A DNA stretch of 59,167 bases from JBGTIS01 sp041745535 (GCA_041745535.1 JBGTIS010000325.1:1-59167); one strand, 5' to 3'; counted from the first letter of the stretch, positions 26,639 to 36,232 are shown. The notes: generated by a model not told the origin, from the letters alone. Program-made: numbers and translations.

Positions 26639-26707
26639 GGTATAATGCGTAATTGAAGCCTCCTAATAAAACTTCTGAATAATCGTTACTTTAAAGATTA
26701 ATTATAG

Positions 26708-26715
26708 CAAAGATA
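26708..26715 (-). promoter_or_regulatory. Predicted -7 element for the glycoasparaginase gene
   Basis: TATCTTTG on the minus strand matches TAnnTTTG, 69 bases before the start codon. The -33 match is poor. Confidence 0.35.
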
Positions 26716-26816
26716 TTAAAGAGTTCCCATTTTTAATTAAATTAATTCGTACACCAGTTTTGCCACGTTCAGGATGTTCCGGAAAAACGGGCATCATCCA
26801 AATTTTTTCCCTTCTT

Positions 26817-28754
26817 ATGAAGATCATATTTTTAGTTTTATTAACGTTTACCCTTTCCTTGCCCCTTACCGCTCAGGACAAGTCCTACACTACCAAATCA
26901 AAAAAAGCCATAGGATTTTATGAGCAATCGGAAGATTATTATATCAGAAGGCAGTATGGACAGGCAGTGGCTTTACTGGAAAAAGCTTTGGAAAAAGATG
27001 AAGATTTCGCGGAAGCTTATCTGCGACTGATGCGCATTTACCAAACTATCGACGATCGGCAAAAAATTTCATTGTATGCGAACAAAATTGTGAGTCTGCA
27101 ACCTGATAATCCCAGGTTTGCCGAAGCGCCCTTGCAACTGGCCATTCTTGCGTTTCAAACGGGTAAATATGCCTATAGCAGAGAATATCTTGATAAAATA
27201 TTATCATTGAATCCTCTTCCTAAAAGAATCGGAGAGGAAGCTGAGCGACTTAAAGTTAATGTTGATTTTGCTGAAGAGGCTATTAAAAATCCTCTTCCAT
27301 TTAATCCTCAACCTTTGCCGGCGACAGTCAACAAACTCCCGCTTCAGTATTTTCCTGTGCTTACTGCCGACCAGCAATCTATAATTTTTACGGGTCGGAA
27401 GGGTACAACGCCCCAGTACGACGAAGATATTTACATTTGCACGAAATCTCCAACGGGCGAATGGCAGGCTCCTAAACAAATTTCCACCAACATTAACAGC
27501 GAGTTTAATGAAGGCACCTGCACCATTTCCGCAGATGGCAGAACCTTGATTTTTACTTCCTGCCTGGGGCGAAGAGGGTTTGGTAGTTGTGACCTGTATA
27601 TTTCTTATAAGCAAGGAGACGAATGGAGTGTGCCTGAAAACCTGGGCAATACCGTAAATTCCAGTTCATGGGAATCGCAACCTTCTCTTTCAGCGGATGG
27701 AAAGGCCTTGTATTTTGTGTCGGATCGGCCTGGTGGATTTGGTCAGCGCGATATTTACGTAACCCACCTTTCTGCTGATAACCAATGGGAAAGACCACTG
27801 AACCTGGGCAGGGAGGTAAATACCCGATACGATGAGGTTTCGCCTTTCATTCATGTGAACGGACAAACGTTGTATTTTGCCTCTACCGGCTACCCGGGGT
27901 TTGGTGGATTTGATCTGTTCTTTACTGAAAAAGAAAATAATAGCTGGAAGAAACCAAAAAATCTGGGTTACCCGTTAAACACCTTTGAAGATCAGGTTTC
28001 CTTATATATGACGGCCGACGGTGAAAAAGGTTACTACTCGTACGAACGGGGAAGGGAAGGGCAAAATTATACCAGCACCCTATCAGAATTTGATGTGCCA
28101 GAAGAAATCAGGGTTACCAACCGCAGTAATTTTGTAAAAGGAGTTGTGAGGGACGCGGAAACGAGAAAAGAGCTGAGCGCTCAGGTAGAACTGTATGACC
28201 TCCGTGAGCAAAAGCGTGAATATGCGGTGCAGTCAGACCCAGCCACCGGAGAATATATGATGGTGCTTACTGAAGGGTCGGAATATGCCCTGTATGTGGA
28301 AAAGCAGGGATACTTATTTGAAAGCCTGGCCTTTAATTATTCTGACACAATACAAAAAAACAAACAATTGGACCCGGTGTACATAGACGTGGATTTACAA
28401 CCCATTAAAGCAGGAAAAGAAACTGTTTTAAATAATATTTTCTTCGATACCGACCAGTACGAAACTAAAAAAAAATCAAAAACAGAACTGGCTAAAATAG
28501 TGATGTTTTTACAGAGTAACCAGCAAATCAACATTAATATCGCAGGCCATACCGATAATGTTGGCAATAAAACTTATAACAAAGAATTGTCTTTGAAACG
28601 AGCAAAAGCAGTACGTGACTATTTAATTCAGGCGGGCATTGCTGAAGAAAGAGTAGGGTATCAGGGGTATGGGCAGGACAAACCCATCGCACTGAACGAT
28701 ACAGAAGATAACCGCCAGAAAAACAGAAGAATAACTTTTGAAATTGTTGAGTAA
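26817..28754 (+). CDS. PorE-like outer-membrane protein (TPR, beta-propeller, CRD, OmpA)
   Basis: 645 residues from the ATG at 26817, where the signal peptide MKIIFLVLLTFTLSLPLTAQ begins (an upstream TTG frame is rejected). Domains: TPR repeats at about 30-140; a PD40/WD40-like propeller at about 170-430 with repeated GRTLIFTS/GKALYFVSDRPGG blades; a carboxypeptidase-regulatory-like domain at about 450-520; and a C-terminal OmpA peptidoglycan-binding domain (NIAGHTDNVGNKTYNKELSLKRA). This order matches PorE of the type IX secretion/gliding machinery, though PorE is a lipoprotein and this has an ordinary signal peptide. Paralogues with the same architecture are common, so a T9SS role is inference. 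Confidence 0.88.
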   Translation: MKIIFLVLLTFTLSLPLTAQDKSYTTKSKKAIGFYEQSEDYYIRRQYGQAVALLEKALEKDEDFAEAYLRLMRIYQTIDDRQKISLYANKIVSLQPDNPRFAEAPLQLAILAFQTGKYAYSREYLDKILSLNPLPKRIGEEAERLKVNVDFAEEAIKNPLPFNPQPLPATVNKLPLQYFPVLTADQQSIIFTGRKGTTPQYDEDIYICTKSPTGEWQAPKQISTNINSEFNEGTCTISADGRTLIFTSCLGRRGFGSCDLYISYKQGDEWSVPENLGNTVNSSSWESQPSLSADGKALYFVSDRPGGFGQRDIYVTHLSADNQWERPLNLGREVNTRYDEVSPFIHVNGQTLYFASTGYPGFGGFDLFFTEKENNSWKKPKNLGYPLNTFEDQVSLYMTADGEKGYYSYERGREGQNYTSTLSEFDVPEEIRVTNRSNFVKGVVRDAETRKELSAQVELYDLREQKREYAVQSDPATGEYMMVLTEGSEYALYVEKQGYLFESLAFNYSDTIQKNKQLDPVYIDVDLQPIKAGKETVLNNIFFDTDQYETKKKSKTELAKIVMFLQSNQQININIAGHTDNVGNKTYNKELSLKRAKAVRDYLIQAGIAEERVGYQGYGQDKPIALNDTEDNRQKNRRITFEIVE

Positions 28755-28788
28755 CACATTACTTTAAATAAGGTTACTTTGAATACAA

Positions 28789-28796
28789 TAATTTTG
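28789..28796 (+). promoter_or_regulatory. Possible -7 element before the GAF histidine kinase
   Basis: TAATTTTG matches TAnnTTTG but ends only 11 bases before the ATG, leaving almost no leader. No proper -33 is seen. Confidence 0.25.
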
Positions 28797-28807
28797 AACC
28801 ACCAATT

Positions 28808-30043
28808 ATGAACGAGAGCAATAAGTTGGATGGCGAACTAAGAAGACTAACCGACCTTCACGAATACCAGATTTTAGATTCATCTCCCGAGAAAGAATTT
28901 GATGATATTGTAAACCTCGCTTCTCAAATTTGCGATACCTCTATTTCATTAATCACCTTATTAGATTTCGACAGGCAATGGTTTAAGGCAAAAGTTGGGC
29001 TCGAAATTGAAGAAACAAAAAGAAATATAGCCTTTTGCTCCCATGCGATACAGCAGCCTGAAATTATGATTGTTCCGGATGCCACCCAGGATGAACGATT
29101 TGTCAGCAATCCGCTGGTTACCGAGAATCCAAATATTCGCTTCTATGCCGGTGTACCCCTTACTACGCCACAAGGCAATATCCTCGGCACTTTATGTGTG
29201 ATTGATTCTGAACCTAAACAACTTACCGAGCAACAAAAATTTGCTTTGGAAACCCTGGCTAAACAGGTGGTGAATCAGTTGGAACTTAGGAAGAACGCAA
29301 AAAAAATGGAGAGGATCATGGCTGATTTGAATGATAAAAACGGAAAACTGGAACAGCTTAATCAGGCAAATAATAAACTGCTCTCTATTATCGCTCACGA
29401 TTTAAGAACTCCGTTTTCAAATTTAAGCCATTTGATAGAAATACTGGAAACCGGAAGTTTATCAATGGATGAAATCAAATATTTTTCAGGTAAAATAAAG
29501 ACCTCTTTAAATACATCACAAAACCTGCTTGACAACTTATTACAATGGGCCTTTACCCAGTTTGAAGGGGAGAAAATATCTTTTACAAATTTTTCCATCA
29601 TCGAAGCAATAGAGCTTGTACTAAAGCAAAATCTGGAGTTTGCCCTGTCAAAAAATAATCAGATGGTATCCAAGGTAAAACAACCTGTATTTATTGATGC
29701 GGATTTAAATATGGTTAAATTTATAATCAGAAATCTGGTAGTTAATGCCAATAAATTTACCCAATCGGGTACGATCACCATTCAGGCAAACGAAACTGTT
29801 GATTCTGTCGAAATCTGTGTTACAGATACCGGAATAGGCATCCCTAAACAGCGCCTACCGCATCTTTTCGACTGGAACAAGCGCAGGTCCACACCTGGCA
29901 CTTCTAATGAAGCAGGAACAGGCCTTGGGCTTCAGGTTTGTAAAGAACTGGTAGAATTACATCACGGAAAAATACGGGTTGAAAGTGAAATAAATAAAGG
30001 AAGTGCTTTTTATTTCACCTTGCCGAAAAAACAGCCGAAATAA
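28808..30043 (+). CDS. GAF-domain sensor histidine kinase
   Basis: 411 residues without membrane helices, so cytosolic. Residues about 25-165 are a GAF domain of the type with FCSHAIQQPEIMIVPDATQDERF and GVPLTTPQGNILGTLCVID. A short coiled segment precedes HisKA with the phosphorylated His at about 197 (IIAHDLRTPFSNL). The HATPase domain follows (N box NLVVNANKFTQSG, G1 DTGIGIPKQ, G2 GTGLGLQVCKELVELH). No response regulator is adjacent. The ligand is unknown. It follows the PorE-like gene after 53 bases and might be cotranscribed. Confidence 0.93.
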   Translation: MNESNKLDGELRRLTDLHEYQILDSSPEKEFDDIVNLASQICDTSISLITLLDFDRQWFKAKVGLEIEETKRNIAFCSHAIQQPEIMIVPDATQDERFVSNPLVTENPNIRFYAGVPLTTPQGNILGTLCVIDSEPKQLTEQQKFALETLAKQVVNQLELRKNAKKMERIMADLNDKNGKLEQLNQANNKLLSIIAHDLRTPFSNLSHLIEILETGSLSMDEIKYFSGKIKTSLNTSQNLLDNLLQWAFTQFEGEKISFTNFSIIEAIELVLKQNLEFALSKNNQMVSKVKQPVFIDADLNMVKFIIRNLVVNANKFTQSGTITIQANETVDSVEICVTDTGIGIPKQRLPHLFDWNKRRSTPGTSNEAGTGLGLQVCKELVELHHGKIRVESEINKGSAFYFTLPKKQPK

Positions 30044-30073
30044 AAAGCGCACAAATTTAATGATGGCTTCTCC

Positions 30074-30613
30074 TTATACCACCTTTTCGATAATCAGATT
30101 ATGATTGGTATAGATGCAAATATCCGCCGCAATGTTTAAACTTTCTCTTACTATTTCTTCGGCAGATAAATGAGAAGAATGTTTTTTAAGCGCCAATGCC
30201 GCCGCCTGCGCGAACATCCCACCAGAACCAATGGCCGCGATTTTATTGTCAGGTTCTATCACATCGCCAGTACCTGAAATCACCAGTATTTCATCTTTAT
30301 CAGCCACAATCATCATGGCTTCCAAACGACGCAGGAAGCGGTCGGTTCGCCAGTCTTTGGCTAGTTCTATGGCGGCACGTTTCATATTACTGCCATAGGC
30401 ACCCAGTTTTTCATCAAATTTTTCCAACAGGGTAAATGCATCGGCTGTAGAACCGGCAAAGCCCGTAACGATTTTCCCATCCTGTAGCTTCCTTAATTTC
30501 TTCACATTGCTTTTTGCCACTGTATTGCCCATAGTAGCCTGGCCATCAGCACCGATAGCTACTTCACCGTTATGAATGATGGCTAGAACGGTGGTTGATC
30601 TCATTTTTGTCAT
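30074..30613 (-). CDS. hslV: ATP-dependent protease subunit HslV
   Basis: HslV is the proteasome-like peptidase ring of HslUV (ClpYQ). The 179 residues read MTKMRSTTVLAIIHNGEVAIGADGQATMGN, with the catalytic Thr becoming N-terminal after processing of MTKMRS. KLRKLQDGKIVTGFAGSTADAFTLLE and the C-terminal AADICIYTNHNLIIE are typical. A second ATG at 30604 is possible. The ATPase partner hslU is not in this window, unlike the tight hslV-hslU pairs of many bacteria. A terminator separates it from pdhC. Confidence 0.96.
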   Translation of the reverse strand: MTKMRSTTVLAIIHNGEVAIGADGQATMGNTVAKSNVKKLRKLQDGKIVTGFAGSTADAFTLLEKFDEKLGAYGSNMKRAAIELAKDWRTDRFLRRLEAMMIVADKDEILVISGTGDVIEPDNKIAAIGSGGMFAQAAALALKKHSSHLSAEEIVRESLNIAADICIYTNHNLIIEKVV

Positions 30614-30628
30614 GAAATATATTTTTAT

Positions 30629-30671
30629 AAAAAATCCGTCTACTTACTATTTATCTAGTAATCAGACGGAT
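30629..30671 (-). terminator. Intrinsic terminator of pdhC
   Basis: Arms ATCCGTCT (30634-30641) and AGACGGAT (30664-30671) enclose a second stem TTACTA/TAGTAA, giving a two-part hairpin. On the minus strand it is followed by a run of T (30629-30634). It lies 40 bases after the pdhC stop. Confidence 0.85.
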
Positions 30672-30711
30672 AAATTTTAAGTAGGTTGGATTTTTGTAAA
30701 AAAAGTCAGGC

Positions 30712-32439
30712 TTAAATCAATATCCTGATCGGATCTTCAAGCAACATTTTCAACGTTTTCAGGAACGCGGCCCCCATGGCGCCATCCACTACCCGGTGGT
30801 CACAGGAAAGTGTTACTTTCATTATATTACCGGGTACGATCTGACCATTTTTTACAATAGGTGTTTCTTTGATACCACCAACAGCCAGAATACAGGCGTC
30901 GGGTGGATTGATAATCGCGGTAAACTCTTCAATGCCAAACATACCCAGATTAGAAATAGTAAAAGTACTACCCTCCCAATCTTTGGGTTGCAATTGTTTA
31001 TTTTTAGCTTTTCCGGCTAGTTCTTTTACTTCAGCGGCGATATGAGAAAGCGATTTGTTATCCGCAAACCGGATTACAGGCACCAACAGGCCTTCATCAA
31101 CCGCTACCGCAACCCCAATATGCACATGCTTATTTTTACGGATAACATCGCCCTGCCACGACACATTAACCTCCTGGTGCTGGCGCAAAGCAGCCGCCGC
31201 GGCTTTAATCACTAAATCGTTGAAAGAAATTTTTATAGGAGAAAGCTCATTCAATCCTTGTCGCGCCGCTACCGCTTTGTCCATGTTAATTTCCATGGTG
31301 AGATAAAAATGCGGAGAAGTGAATTTACTTTCAGCCAAACGCCGCGCAATAGTTTTGCGCATTTGCGAAACTTTTACTTCTTCATAACTTTCTTCGCCTA
31401 CCACAGCAGGTAAGGTAAAGGAAGGCGCCTGTTGCTTTTCGGCTTTGGCTGGTGCCGCTTCTTTAGCGGGTTCAGCGGAAGGTTTGTAGTTTTCCACATC
31501 CCGTTTTACAATGCGGCCACCATCGCCCGAACCTTTAATTTTCCCAATGTCATATCCTTTGTCTTCAGCCAGTTTTTTCGCTAAAGGAGAGGCCAGTAGC
31601 CTACCATTAGAGCTACCATGATCGGAAGCCGGACTATGGGTTGGTGCGGGATCGGGCGCTGCTTCCACTTCCGCTTTTCCTGATTTTTCTTCAGTTGATG
31701 ATTTTTCTGTTTTACTGCTATCTTTTTTCTGAGGTTTTGCTTCCTGTGCTTTCAGCAATTTTTTGTAGTCAGCACCTTTCTCTCCAATAATAGCGATTAC
31801 AGCATCAACGGGCACCGAATCTCCTTCTTTTGGCCCGATATAGAGCAACGTTCCGTCTTCATACGATTCCAGTTCCATGGTAGCCTTGTCAGTCTCCACT
31901 TCCGCCAGAATATCTCCTGAAGATACTTCATCGCCTTCTTTCTTCAGCCAGCCAGCGATAACGCCTTCCTGCATGGTATCGCTCATTTTAGGCATGGTAA
32001 CTACGGTAGCTTTGATATCAGAGGTGTCAATATCAGCATCTTCCTGTTCTTTTTCATTATCATCCTTATCGCTCTCAGCCTTGTCTTCAACTTTTTCTTT
32101 TTTATTTTCAGACTTTTCTTTACCATTATTTTCAGACTGTTTATTACTATTATCACCTCCGCCTTTTTCTACATCAGCTAATAAGTCATCAATGTTTTCT
32201 CCTTCTTCACCAATAATAGCAATCACGCTGTCTACTTTCGCGGCCTCACTTTCTTTGACGCCAATATGCAAAAGTACGCCTTCATCGTACGATTCCAGTT
32301 CCATAGTTGCCTTATCGGTTTCCACCTCTGCCAGAATATCGCCGGAGGCTACTTTGTCTCCTACCTTTTTTAACCAGGAAGCGATTACCCCTTCTTCCAT
32401 AGTATCGCTCATTTTGGGCATTCTTATTACTTCAGCCAT
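30712..32439 (-). CDS. pdhC: Pyruvate dehydrogenase E2, dihydrolipoamide acetyltransferase
   Basis: E2 passes the acetyl group from lipoate to CoA in the pyruvate dehydrogenase complex. The 575 residues carry two lipoyl domains with lipoyl Lys at about 43 and 185 (both in TDKATMELESY), joined by long Asp/Glu/Lys- and Pro/Ala-rich linkers. Next come a peripheral subunit-binding domain (RLLASPLAKKLAEDKGYD, about 278-315) and the catalytic core ending with SCDHRVVDGAMGAAFL (active-site His and Asp) and a terminal PIRILI. Other 2-oxoacid E2s are possible, but EGVIASWLKKVGD and the two-lipoyl form fit pyruvate. E1 and E3 are not here. Confidence 0.94.
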   Translation of the reverse strand: MAEVIRMPKMSDTMEEGVIASWLKKVGDKVASGDILAEVETDKATMELESYDEGVLLHIGVKESEAAKVDSVIAIIGEEGENIDDLLADVEKGGGDNSNKQSENNGKEKSENKKEKVEDKAESDKDDNEKEQEDADIDTSDIKATVVTMPKMSDTMQEGVIAGWLKKEGDEVSSGDILAEVETDKATMELESYEDGTLLYIGPKEGDSVPVDAVIAIIGEKGADYKKLLKAQEAKPQKKDSSKTEKSSTEEKSGKAEVEAAPDPAPTHSPASDHGSSNGRLLASPLAKKLAEDKGYDIGKIKGSGDGGRIVKRDVENYKPSAEPAKEAAPAKAEKQQAPSFTLPAVVGEESYEEVKVSQMRKTIARRLAESKFTSPHFYLTMEINMDKAVAARQGLNELSPIKISFNDLVIKAAAAALRQHQEVNVSWQGDVIRKNKHVHIGVAVAVDEGLLVPVIRFADNKSLSHIAAEVKELAGKAKNKQLQPKDWEGSTFTISNLGMFGIEEFTAIINPPDACILAVGGIKETPIVKNGQIVPGNIMKVTLSCDHRVVDGAMGAAFLKTLKMLLEDPIRILI

Positions 32440-32468
32440 AGTTGTTCTTCAAATAATTTATAGATGGT

Positions 32469-32500
32469 CAAAAATAGTTTTAATTCGCGCTTATTTCAAA
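32469..32500 (-). promoter_or_regulatory. Predicted promoter of pdhC
   Basis: On the minus strand TTTG (32497-32500) and TATTTTTG (32469-32476) are 20 bases apart, a perfect Bacteroidota -33/-7 pair. The -7 element ends 29 bases before the start codon. Confidence 0.7.
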
Positions 32501-32629
32501 TCTCGAAAAAATATTTTTCCGAATTTGATTTTATTTAAATGTTTGAACTTTTTGTAAATATGCCTTAAAACCACAAACTTTGAAAGCGAATTTACAATAT
32601 TCCCATCATTACTGTACCACGATCTGTTC

Positions 32630-33424
32630 ATGCGAATTGCTGAAAAAGTTTTCTGGATTACGGGCGCTTCTTCCGGAATTGGAGAAGCCCTGGCTTACGA
32701 ACTTTCCCTCTCGGGGGCAAAGTTAATTCTTTCAGCCCGAAACGCCGAGTCTTTAGCCCGGGTACAGCAAAATTGTTTAAAAAACACCTCATTCTGCGAA
32801 ATACTTCCGCTTGATCTGGCTAATTCTTCTCATTTTATTGAATTAGCGGAAAAAGCGATCACCTTTTTTGGAAGCATTGATATTTTAATCAATAATGGTG
32901 GGATCAGCCAGCGTTCACTTGCTGCGGAAACTCCTATGGATGTGGATCGAAAAATTATGGAAGTAGATTATTTTGGTACCATTGCCCTTACCAAAGCCGT
33001 TATTCCACATATGGTTCGCCAGCAAGGCGGACACATTGTGGTGGTCAGCAGTGTGGTAGGAAAGTTTGGTTTTCCGCTGCGCAGTGCCTATGCAGCCGCG
33101 AAACATGCGCTTCATGGTTTTTTCGAATCGTTACGGTCTGAAATCGCACCGCGAAATATCAATATTACTTTGGTATGTCCGGGTCGGATTAAAACCAATA
33201 TTTCGTATCATGCTATTACCAAAGATGGGCGTGAACATGGGCAAATGGACCCGGGGCAGGCCAAAGGAATTCCGGCTGACGTTTGCGCAAAAAAAATTAT
33301 TGCGGCAGTTAAAAGTAATAAAAAGGAAATTTACATTGCCCGTGGCGAAAAAGTATTGATCTATCTGAAGCGATATGCCCCCGCTCTGTTTTATGTATTG
33401 GTTAAAAAAATCGCTCCGAAATAA
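32630..33424 (+). CDS. SDR-family oxidoreductase
   Basis: A 264-residue classical short-chain dehydrogenase/reductase. The NAD(P) motif TGASSGIGEAL, NNGG, the catalytic Ser in VVSSVVGKFG and Tyr-x3-Lys in AYAAAKHALHGF are all present. The C-terminus is long and hydrophobic (KRYAPALFYVLVKKIAPK), a feature of the DHRS7-like group that may associate with the membrane. The substrate is unknown. It diverges from pdhC and is followed 49 bases later by a VOC protein. Confidence 0.9.
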   Translation: MRIAEKVFWITGASSGIGEALAYELSLSGAKLILSARNAESLARVQQNCLKNTSFCEILPLDLANSSHFIELAEKAITFFGSIDILINNGGISQRSLAAETPMDVDRKIMEVDYFGTIALTKAVIPHMVRQQGGHIVVVSSVVGKFGFPLRSAYAAAKHALHGFFESLRSEIAPRNINITLVCPGRIKTNISYHAITKDGREHGQMDPGQAKGIPADVCAKKIIAAVKSNKKEIYIARGEKVLIYLKRYAPALFYVLVKKIAPK

Positions 33425-33473
33425 ATGAACCTCTCCAGTAAGAAGGAAAAGTAATATTCATAAAACTTACAAT

Positions 33474-34535
33474 ATGTCACAAAAAATTATCAGCGGAATT
33501 CAACAGATCGGTATTGGGGTTCGGGATGTCCATCAGGCCTGGAAAGGCTACCGAAAAGCCTTCGACATGAATATTCCTATTTTTGAAGAGGAAGCCGAAG
33601 CCAACCTGATGCTGCCTTATACGGGAGGCAAAGGCTGGAAACGCCATGCCATACTGGCCATTAATTTACGGGGTGGCGGGGGTTTTGAAATTTGGCAATA
33701 TACCGGCAGAACACCCGAACCACCCAAATTTGAAATTCAACTGGGAGATTATGGTATTTTTGCCGCAAAAATTAAATGTAAAGATGTTACCCAAGCCTAT
33801 CAGCATATACAGAAAACAGATTTTCAGCTCATTAGCGAGATCGTAAAAGATCCTGTGCACAATCCTCATTTTTTCTGTAAAGACCCTGGAGGCAATATTT
33901 TTCAGGTAGTTTCATCCGATACCTGGTTCACTGAAAATAATTCACTAACAGGAGGCCCCTGCGGTTGTATCATTGGGGTATCCGACCCTGACCGATCCAG
34001 AAAACTATACTCCGATATTTTAGGGTACGATCAGGTTATTTATGACAAATCGGGTGAATTTGCTGACCTGACAGGTTTACCCGGTGGCAAAGTTACATAC
34101 CGCAGGGTATTGCTTACGCATAGCGAACCACGACAGGGCAGCTTTAGTAAGCTACTGGGTCCCAGCGAAATAGAACTGATAACTATTGAAGGAAGAAAAC
34201 CTCAAAAGATATATAAAGACAGGATGTGGGGTGACTTAGGTTTTATTCACCTGTGCTTCGATATTCAGGGAATGAAAAAGATGGAAGAAGAATGCGGTTC
34301 CAAAGGATTCCCTTTCACTATCGACAGTAGCAACAGTTTTGATATGGGAGAAGCCGCCGGCCATTTTGCCTATATTGAAGATCCGGATGGTACTTTAATT
34401 GAATTTGTGGAAACGCATAAAATTCCGATTCTGAAAAAATTTGGCTGGTATCTGGATCTGACAAAAAGAAACCCGACCAAAGCACTTCCAAACTGGATGC
34501 TGAAAGCGCTGTCATTGAACCGGGTGAAAAACTAA
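33474..34535 (+). CDS. VOC-family (glyoxalase-like) protein with two VOC modules
   Basis: 353 residues with two vicinal-oxygen-chelate domains: GIQQIGIGVRDVHQAWKGYR through FCKDPGGNIFQVVS (about 5-140), and GGPCGCIIGVSDPDRSRKLY through YIEDPDGTLIEFVETHKIP (about 155-320). Metal-ligand His/Glu candidates include LGFIHLCFDI and the EF in LIEFVE. The family covers glyoxalases and ring-cleavage dioxygenases; the actual substrate cannot be told. It lies 49 bases after the SDR and ends in a convergent hairpin. Confidence 0.85.
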   Translation: MSQKIISGIQQIGIGVRDVHQAWKGYRKAFDMNIPIFEEEAEANLMLPYTGGKGWKRHAILAINLRGGGGFEIWQYTGRTPEPPKFEIQLGDYGIFAAKIKCKDVTQAYQHIQKTDFQLISEIVKDPVHNPHFFCKDPGGNIFQVVSSDTWFTENNSLTGGPCGCIIGVSDPDRSRKLYSDILGYDQVIYDKSGEFADLTGLPGGKVTYRRVLLTHSEPRQGSFSKLLGPSEIELITIEGRKPQKIYKDRMWGDLGFIHLCFDIQGMKKMEEECGSKGFPFTIDSSNSFDMGEAAGHFAYIEDPDGTLIEFVETHKIPILKKFGWYLDLTKRNPTKALPNWMLKALSLNRVKN

Positions 34536-34546
34536 TCACCCGGCTC
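34517..34546. terminator. Convergent hairpin between the VOC and acyltransferase genes
   Basis: CCGGGTGA (34520-34527) and TCACCCGG (34536-34543) pair around an 8-base loop, extended by two more pairs past one mismatch. It overlaps the end of the VOC gene. T-rich sequence follows only loosely, so termination is likely but weak. Confidence 0.5.
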
Positions 34547-34553
34547 AATAATT

Positions 34554-35897
34554 TTATATGTGAATATTGCCGGTTACTTTTTCTTCAACCTTCAAACTTT
34601 CTTTCACTGGGTTAATCATCATCTCAATAATCTCTTTTCTTTGATTTTTTAGCAGTTCAATTGTTTCTGACTTCGCCATCCAATATTTCATAGTTTCCAA
34701 ACTACCTTTTCCCCATTCCTGGTAATACAAAGCGAAACATCCGGTAATAATGGTCACAAAAAACACAATAGCCGCTTCCATCGCACCGCTAATCAGCAAA
34801 GGGATACTGATTAATGTAAGAATATACAAAAAATAAAATCCGATACCTGAAAGTACGCTCACTGTGCTGTAATACTGCATTTGATTTACTTTTGCCTTGG
34901 TATAAAAGTGTGAGATCCAGAGTGGCATGCTATTCAGAAGCCAACCCATAAGAAAAACAGGGGCCGTTAAAACAACCAGCAAAATACTAAAGAAACTATA
35001 GTGCGGAATATCTGATAAATCTTTATCATTCAAGCCGGTTGCAGTTAATTTTTCAAAGTAATTGTTTGTTTTCTCAGTCAATACCTCGAACCTGCTTTTA
35101 GACGTTGCACCAATATTTTTAGCAAGACCCGCGATAATTTGTTCAAACCGCAGTGCGTCCTGCTCATTTGATTTCCACGGAAATACAGGAATTTCACAGT
35201 CGTTGCGATTGATGGTCAGCAGCCTCTCGGTAACTATTTCATGGCTTTCATCTTCAATAATCACCATTTCCGCTTTTATTCTTCTTTCAATATTAGCACT
35301 GAAGGTTTCTAAAGCCTCTGCTTTGTTGCTGCTATACAATTCTTTAAAATCCGCTACTTTAAAGTTTGAACCATGAGCAATGGTTAAATCGGAACGAAAC
35401 ATATTAAAGTAAGCGTAATTAAGGGCAACCGGAAATACCTCAATACCCAAATTAAAGCCAAATGATGCTTCTGAATCAAATGCGACTTCAGCAATATGGT
35501 TGTCTATTTTAGCTAATCGTTTCACAGGAACTTCCTGCTGCTCTATAAACAACACTAGTTTGCCATTATTTTTCAGAAACTCTCTGCATGTTATTAAATT
35601 TCCTTCACTAAGTTCATTACCCACCTCCTGTTTGCTGATTGGTATACATTTTAAACAGCCCAGAAACCACTTTTTTAAGGGAGTGTCCATGTATTCAGCC
35701 GGTACCAGAAAATGGTAAGCCTTTTTGCTCTTTTGGAAAACGGTTAAAATAATAATATCCAGGATAGAACCAGGATGATTGCTGATGATGAGGGCAGGTT
35801 TATCGTCAGATACCAGTTCCTGATTCAACACATGAACTTTCCTGAAATATACCCGCAATGCAAGGCTTATTATCGACTTAATTAATGTATACAACAT
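34554..35897 (-). CDS. PlsC-type acyltransferase with C-terminal membrane domain
   Basis: 447 residues. The first 220 are a glycerolphosphate acyltransferase domain with the catalytic block ISNHPGSILDIIIL, here His-x5-Asp rather than the usual His-x4-Asp, as in related Bacteroidota proteins. Supporting blocks are FLGCLKCIPISK and LVLFIEQQEV. The remaining half has three or four hydrophobic segments (FSILLVVLTAPVFLMGWLL, YFLYILTLISIPLLISG, AIVFFVTIITGCFALYY). It probably acylates lysophosphatidate or a related lipid at the inner membrane. No operon partner is adjacent. Confidence 0.86.
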   Translation of the reverse strand: MLYTLIKSIISLALRVYFRKVHVLNQELVSDDKPALIISNHPGSILDIIILTVFQKSKKAYHFLVPAEYMDTPLKKWFLGCLKCIPISKQEVGNELSEGNLITCREFLKNNGKLVLFIEQQEVPVKRLAKIDNHIAEVAFDSEASFGFNLGIEVFPVALNYAYFNMFRSDLTIAHGSNFKVADFKELYSSNKAEALETFSANIERRIKAEMVIIEDESHEIVTERLLTINRNDCEIPVFPWKSNEQDALRFEQIIAGLAKNIGATSKSRFEVLTEKTNNYFEKLTATGLNDKDLSDIPHYSFFSILLVVLTAPVFLMGWLLNSMPLWISHFYTKAKVNQMQYYSTVSVLSGIGFYFLYILTLISIPLLISGAMEAAIVFFVTIITGCFALYYQEWGKGSLETMKYWMAKSETIELLKNQRKEIIEMMINPVKESLKVEEKVTGNIHI

Positions 35898-36232
35898 AGG
35901 TTTTAATTTTTTATTCTTTTACTAATTTTGGAACATTAACTAAAAAAGTACGTGAAGATTTGGTCTTCTTCTTGGCATAAATGCTACTGTTTCAGAACTT
36001 ACACCTACTTGTTCTAAAAATTGATCTTTATAATTGGGTTCAAATCATAGAATAAAAGCGAACATTATCATAATTCACAATTTTTCTTTATTATTTAATA
36101 TTAGTTATAAATAATTTACTATTATTCACAAAAAAAAGTAAAAGTTACATTAGTAATAACCATATTGAATTACTGTAAAGCTTCTCTGCGGTTAAAATTA
36201 ATGTGCCATCATAATTATTTAATTCTGTAAAA
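35898..36232. other. Intergenic spacer between divergent genes
   Basis: 335 AT-rich bases between the acyltransferase and the ROK kinase. TAATTTTG at 35923-35930 (plus) resembles a -7 element but is 300 bases from the next plus-strand gene. A short GAAGA/TCTTC hairpin lies near 35953. I see no gene or RNA. Confidence 0.45.

Noticed and set aside
31877..32557. Long plus-strand ORF of 226 codons
   Set aside because: It is the antisense of the repetitive lipoyl and Asp/Glu/Lys linker region of pdhC. The translation is a Ser/Leu-rich low-complexity string.
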